From Phycisphaerales bacterium (GTDB taxonomy: Bacteria; Planctomycetota; Phycisphaerae; Phycisphaerales; UBA1924): DNA of 9,016 bases. Each line of letters starts with the position of its first letter. Within the stretch, counting starts at the first letter, position 1. A model generated the notes under the pieces. That model worked only from the letters and a program-made list of their open reading frames with translations, had not been told where the DNA came from and searched no databases. Both the position numbers and the translations under genes were made by a program. The stretch lies in assembly GCA_007124345.1 (NCBI GenBank), contig SLFH01000094.1, forward strand, positions 1 to 9,016. The letters run 5' to 3'. This document shows positions 6,812 to 9,016 of the stretch, piece by piece.

Positions 6812-6930
6812 GGGTTCCATCCCCCAAGCCGAGCCGATATGCTCGGCGACGGCCGGAGAGCTTCCGGCTGCGCAGCGGGTTCGGGCGACAATGACCGAAC
6901 CTTGTACGATCCCCGAGGGAGCCGGAACCC
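6812..6930 (+). other. Possible structured RNA: closing stem around three to four hairpins
   Basis: GGGTTCC (6812-6818) pairs with GGAACCC (6924-6930) and encloses three hairpins: 6828-6834 with 6841-6847 (7 bp), 6850-6857 with 6863-6870 (8 bp including one G-U), and 6878-6884 with 6895-6901 (7 bp). A small fourth hairpin is TCCC 6910-6913 with GGGA 6917-6920. The result is a multi-branched junction of about 119 nt. The fold works on either strand. I could not match it to a known riboswitch or RNA family. GC-rich DNA yields chance hairpins, so this stays a candidate. Confidence 0.25.
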
Positions 6931-7089
6931 CGCGACAACGGTCAGGCCGCCACCGAGCGGAAGGCCCGGATCGCGAGTAAGGCACCCACCTGATTCGGGG
7001 TTCGGTTTTCTCCCAGCACGCTGCGCAGCCGGCCGCTTTCTGGCGGGTAGGGCCCGGGACACGCGTAAATAACTGCGGGCCTGACTACT

Positions 7090-7121
7090 GTTTCCACACG
7101 ATATTCACGCTCTGTGGATAA
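7090..7121. promoter_or_regulatory. Cluster of DnaA-box-like 9-mers, one perfect
   Basis: TGTGGATAA at 7113-7121 is the exact complement of the DnaA box TTATCCACA. GTTTCCACA at 7090-7098 and ATATTCACG at 7101-7109 each differ from TTATNCACA at two positions, on the other strand. The sites are spaced 11 and 12 bases apart, about one helical turn, in a locally AT-richer patch. They may bind DnaA as a regulatory site. An origin is not claimed: dnaA, dnaN and gyrase genes are absent here. Confidence 0.35.
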
Positions 7122-7185
7122 CCGGTCGCTCCGATTCTCGCGATCGCGCTGGACCGCCACTCGCCGATGGCCCGATGGTCGGTCT

Positions 7186-7398
7186 ATGACCATGCCGAAT
7201 ATCGACGGGACCGACATCAATTCCGCCGCCAGCCTGATGGTCGCAAAGAAGACCCTTGACACCGCAAAACAGCAGGGCGAGGAGATGGTCGGCATGATCC
7301 GCTCGGCGGCCAAGGCGGGTGAGCAGATCCGCCAGGAGGCGACCCAAGGCGCACGCGTCCAGCCCCCCACCGACGGGCGGCTGGATGTGACGGCCTGA
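7186..7398 (+). CDS. YjfB-like putative motility protein
   Basis: The small 70-residue, hydrophilic, helix-rich protein has no signal peptide. Residues 15-40 (ASLMVAKKTLDTAKQQGEEM, then VGMIRS) and the C-terminal GRLDVTA fit the pattern of the YjfB family (PF14070). In that family a central LKKALD-type helix with a QQG motif is followed by an ending close to G-x-x-(I/V/L)-D-V-x-A. Family members are labelled putative motility proteins, with no firm biochemical role. The frame is open back to a GTG at 7114, but that segment is Arg/Ser-rich and unlike the family, so I use the ATG at 7186; a second ATG at 7192 is equally possible. No Shine-Dalgarno site precedes either. No flagellar or chemotaxis gene is nearby. 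The family assignment is from memory of the pattern. Confidence 0.6.
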   Translation: MTMPNIDGTDINSAASLMVAKKTLDTAKQQGEEMVGMIRSAAKAGEQIRQEATQGARVQPPTDGRLDVTA

Positions 7399-7741
7399 GA
7401 TCGGACGATCGAACAGCACGCGCCTGCTCTGCGCGACCTCCGCCTCAACAAAGCTCGCGCTTTGTCGCGCGAACCGCGACGAACCGCGGTCGATGCATGG
7501 GCCGAATTCATCGGCGCAGCGTCCGATGAATGTTTCGCGACGCCTGGCATTCGCGAAGATTGCCCAAGGGCCCGTCGTGCAGGTGGAAGCACGATGCGTC
7601 GCCGCTAACATCCGCCCCATGCTCCAGACCCCGCCGTAACAGCTTCGACCGCTGCTCTTCCTTCCGCATTTGTACCGCTATGCAACTCCGCCGCTACGCG
7701 CCCGTCGCGTTGCGGCTGCGGCTATCTCTCCGGAGCGTTCG
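7399..7741. other. Noncoding spacer with a series of hairpins
   Basis: No credible gene is seen. Four perfect stems occur in succession: 7448-7454 with 7459-7465 (7 bp, loop TCGC), 7506-7514 with 7523-7531 (9 bp, loop 8), 7534-7540 with 7551-7557 (7 bp, loop 10) and 7575-7580 with 7589-7594 (6 bp, loop 8). The first may end transcription of the YjfB-like gene, though it has no T-run. The others could belong to a small RNA or the leader of the transporter mRNA. The 7595-7731 part shows nothing recognisable. Confidence 0.35.
7732..7735 (+). promoter_or_regulatory. Shine-Dalgarno site supporting a TTG start for the SulP gene
   Basis: GGAG is followed by 6 bases and then TTG at 7742. The frame has a stop (TAA) at 7637-7639 and contains no in-frame ATG or GTG between that stop and 7742. 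An earlier TTG at 7670 lacks such a site and would add residues unlike the family. Confidence 0.65.
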
Positions 7742-9016
7742 TTGATCCTCAATTTCTTTCGTAAGCAGCAGCAGAACATCAAGAGCGATGTGCTGTCCGG
7801 TCTGACCGTCGCCCTCGCGCTGGTGCCCGAAGCGGTCGCGTTCGCGTTCGTGCTCGGGGTCTCGCCCGTCATCGGGCTGTACTCGGCCTTCTTTGTCGGG
7901 CTCGTCGCCTCGATCGTCGGCGGGCGCCCGGGGATGATCTCCGGCGCGACCGGGGCGATGGCGGTCGTCGTTGTCTCGCTGGTCGCGATCCACGGCATCG
8001 AGTACCTCTTCCCCGCCGTCGTGCTCTGCGGCTTGATCCAAACAGCCGTGGGTATCGGACGCCTGGGCAAACTCATCCGCATGGTGCCCCACCCGGTGCT
8101 GCTCGGGTTCGTCAACGGCCTGGCGATCGTGATCGCGATGTCGCAGATCGGCAGCTTCAAGGTCGCCGACGCGCTCGGACGCGTCGGGTTTGTGCAGGGG
8201 CCCGCGCTCTGGATCATGCTCTCGCTGGTGGCTGTCACGATGGCGATCATCTGGCTGCTTCCGAAGATAACGCGTGCCGTGCCGGCGTCGCTGGTCGCGA
8301 TCGTCTTTGTCAGCGTCCTCGCCTACTTCGGGAACAACTGGCTGGACAAAGACCTCGCGATGGACGGCAACACCAATGTCGTCCTGACCGTCGGCGACAT
8401 GCTGATGAACAACGCCCGGGCGGACGCCGCGGCGGGGGTGATCGGGGCCGCGCCCGGCGCAATGCAGGCGGACATCCGCGGCGCGATCGAGGCGATCGAT
8501 CCGGAAGCGGCGACCCTCGCGGCTGGGCTGCCCAAGCCGTTCTTCCTCGAGTACGCCCTCCCGCCGGTCACACTCGAGACGCTCTGGATCATCGCGCCGT
8601 TCGCGCTGATGCTCGCCGCGGTCGGGCTGATCGAGTCGCTGATGACCATGACGCTCATCGACGAGATCACCGACACGCGGGGGCGGGGCAACCGCGAGTG
8701 CATCGGGCAGGGGGCGGCCAACATCACCTGCGGTTTCTTCGGGGGCATGGGCGGGTGCGCGATGATCGGTCAGTCGCTCATCAATGTGAACTCCGGCGGG
8801 CGCGGGCGCCTCTCCGGAGTCTCCGCGGCGGGCTTCCTCCTGCTGTTCATGCTCTTCCTGTCGGGCTGGATCGAGATGATCCCGATCGCGGCGCTGGTGG
8901 GCGTGATGTTCATGGTGGTGATCGGGACCTTCGAGTGGGCCTCGCTCCGCATGTTCGGCCGGATGCCGGGCAAAGACATGCTGGTGATGGTCGTCGTGAC
9001 CGGGTACACCGCGATC
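7742..9016 (+). CDS. SulP/SLC26-family inorganic anion transporter (3' end beyond window)
   Basis: This is an inner-membrane permease, predicted to move sulfate, bicarbonate or a similar anion. The 425 visible residues start at TTG and show about eleven hydrophobic segments (near 18-36, 44-60, 63-82, 87-105, 117-137, 154-173, 178-196, 281-300, 325-345, 361-377 and 379-396). Family signatures are ALALVPEAVAFAF (24-36), SPVIGLYSAFF (41-51), GGRPGMISGATGAMAVV (60-76) and GGMGGCAMIGQSLINVNSGG (334-353). The last pattern resembles the group of B. subtilis YbaR, by memory. The family's C-terminal STAS domain, if present, lies outside the window. Oddity: a hydrophilic, Ala-rich stretch of about 42 residues (221-262) sits between LTVGDM and GLPKPFF, where related proteins usually join these within a few residues. 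The start is set by GGAG 6 bases upstream and by the lack of ATG or GTG. The substrate cannot be told from sequence. Confidence 0.92.
   Translation, partial: MILNFFRKQQQNIKSDVLSGLTVALALVPEAVAFAFVLGVSPVIGLYSAFFVGLVASIVGGRPGMISGATGAMAVVVVSLVAIHGIEYLFPAVVLCGLIQTAVGIGRLGKLIRMVPHPVLLGFVNGLAIVIAMSQIGSFKVADALGRVGFVQGPALWIMLSLVAVTMAIIWLLPKITRAVPASLVAIVFVSVLAYFGNNWLDKDLAMDGNTNVVLTVGDMLMNNARADAAAGVIGAAPGAMQADIRGAIEAIDPEAATLAAGLPKPFFLEYALPPVTLETLWIIAPFALMLAAVGLIESLMTMTLIDEITDTRGRGNRECIGQGAANITCGFFGGMGGCAMIGQSLINVNSGGRGRLSGVSAAGFLLLFMLFLSGWIEMIPIAALVGVMFMVVIGTFEWASLRMFGRMPGKDMLVMVVVTGYTAI

Larger units (their letters stand above)
6579..7185. other. Noncoding spacer between divergent lipoprotein and YjfB-like genes
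   Basis: About 600 bases hold no reading frame with a recognisable protein, and the frames that are open look like GC-rich noise. The left 130 bases are the leader and promoter of the lipoprotein gene. The centre (6812-6930) can fold into several nested helices. The stretch 7020-7029 is a palindrome, GCTGCGCAGC. The right part (7060-7125) is locally AT-richer and carries DnaA-box-like sites. No RNase P, tmRNA, SRP RNA or tRNA signature was found on either strand. Confidence 0.6.

Noticed and set aside
6839..7072. Small plus-strand open frame of 77 residues in the 600-base spacer
   Set aside because: Arg/Pro/Gly-rich, with no ribosome site and no family resemblance; it overlaps the candidate RNA fold.
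7060..7125. Replication origin
   Set aside because: There are only one perfect and two weak DnaA boxes and no replication genes nearby. Kept only as a regulatory-site candidate.
7105..7620. Minus-strand open frames across the YjfB-like gene and the spacer
   Set aside because: Low-complexity shadow translations with no domain. The plus-strand gene explains the conserved part.

Overview
The window looks like ordinary chromosome from a high-GC, Gram-negative-type bacterium. I favour a planctomycete of the Phycisphaerae kind. This is inference from the mix of proteins (NuoG style, short lipoprotein, SulP permease), the strongly C/G-ending codons and the weak use of Shine-Dalgarno sites; no rRNA or taxonomic marker is present to settle it. 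No phage, transposase, CRISPR array, rRNA or tRNA was seen.

Layout from left to right: (1) 1-597, minus strand, the N-terminal third to half of histidyl-tRNA synthetase (hisS), cut by the window edge. (2) 598-924, a divergent intergenic region with a 34-bp perfect inverted repeat and a 12-bp palindrome. (3) 925-2700, plus strand, nuoG, the iron-sulfur subunit of respiratory complex I, standing alone. (4) 2873-3976, plus strand, ychF, a ribosome-associated Obg-family ATPase, after a short spacer with hairpin repeats. (5) 3977-4084, a GA/CT-rich inverted repeat between convergent genes. (6) 4085-6157, minus strand, a glycogen debranching enzyme (amylo-alpha-1,6-glucosidase). (7) 6241-6267, an intrinsic terminator on the minus strand. 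(8) 6306-6578, minus strand, a 90-residue lipoprotein of unknown role. (9) 6579-7185, about 600 bases without a convincing gene, holding a likely promoter for the lipoprotein gene, a possible multi-helix RNA fold and a small cluster of DnaA-box-like sites. (10) 7186-7398, plus strand, a 70-residue YjfB-like putative motility protein. (11) 7399-7741, noncoding, with several hairpins. (12) 7742-9016, plus strand, a SulP/SLC26-type anion transporter beginning at TTG and running off the right edge.

The genes do not form one pathway. They are single-gene units of housekeeping type: translation (hisS, ychF), respiration (nuoG), glycogen breakdown and anion transport. Each unit is separated by structured intergenic DNA, and there is no multi-gene operon in view.

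The most unusual signal is not a gene. The tetranucleotide ACGT does not occur once in 9016 bases, although ACG occurs about 150 times (hand count). Codon choice bends to keep it out: Asp, Asn, His or Tyr before Val always takes the T-ending codon, while C-ending codons are the rule elsewhere. A second notable signal is a sharp drop in GC content inside hisS near base 240.
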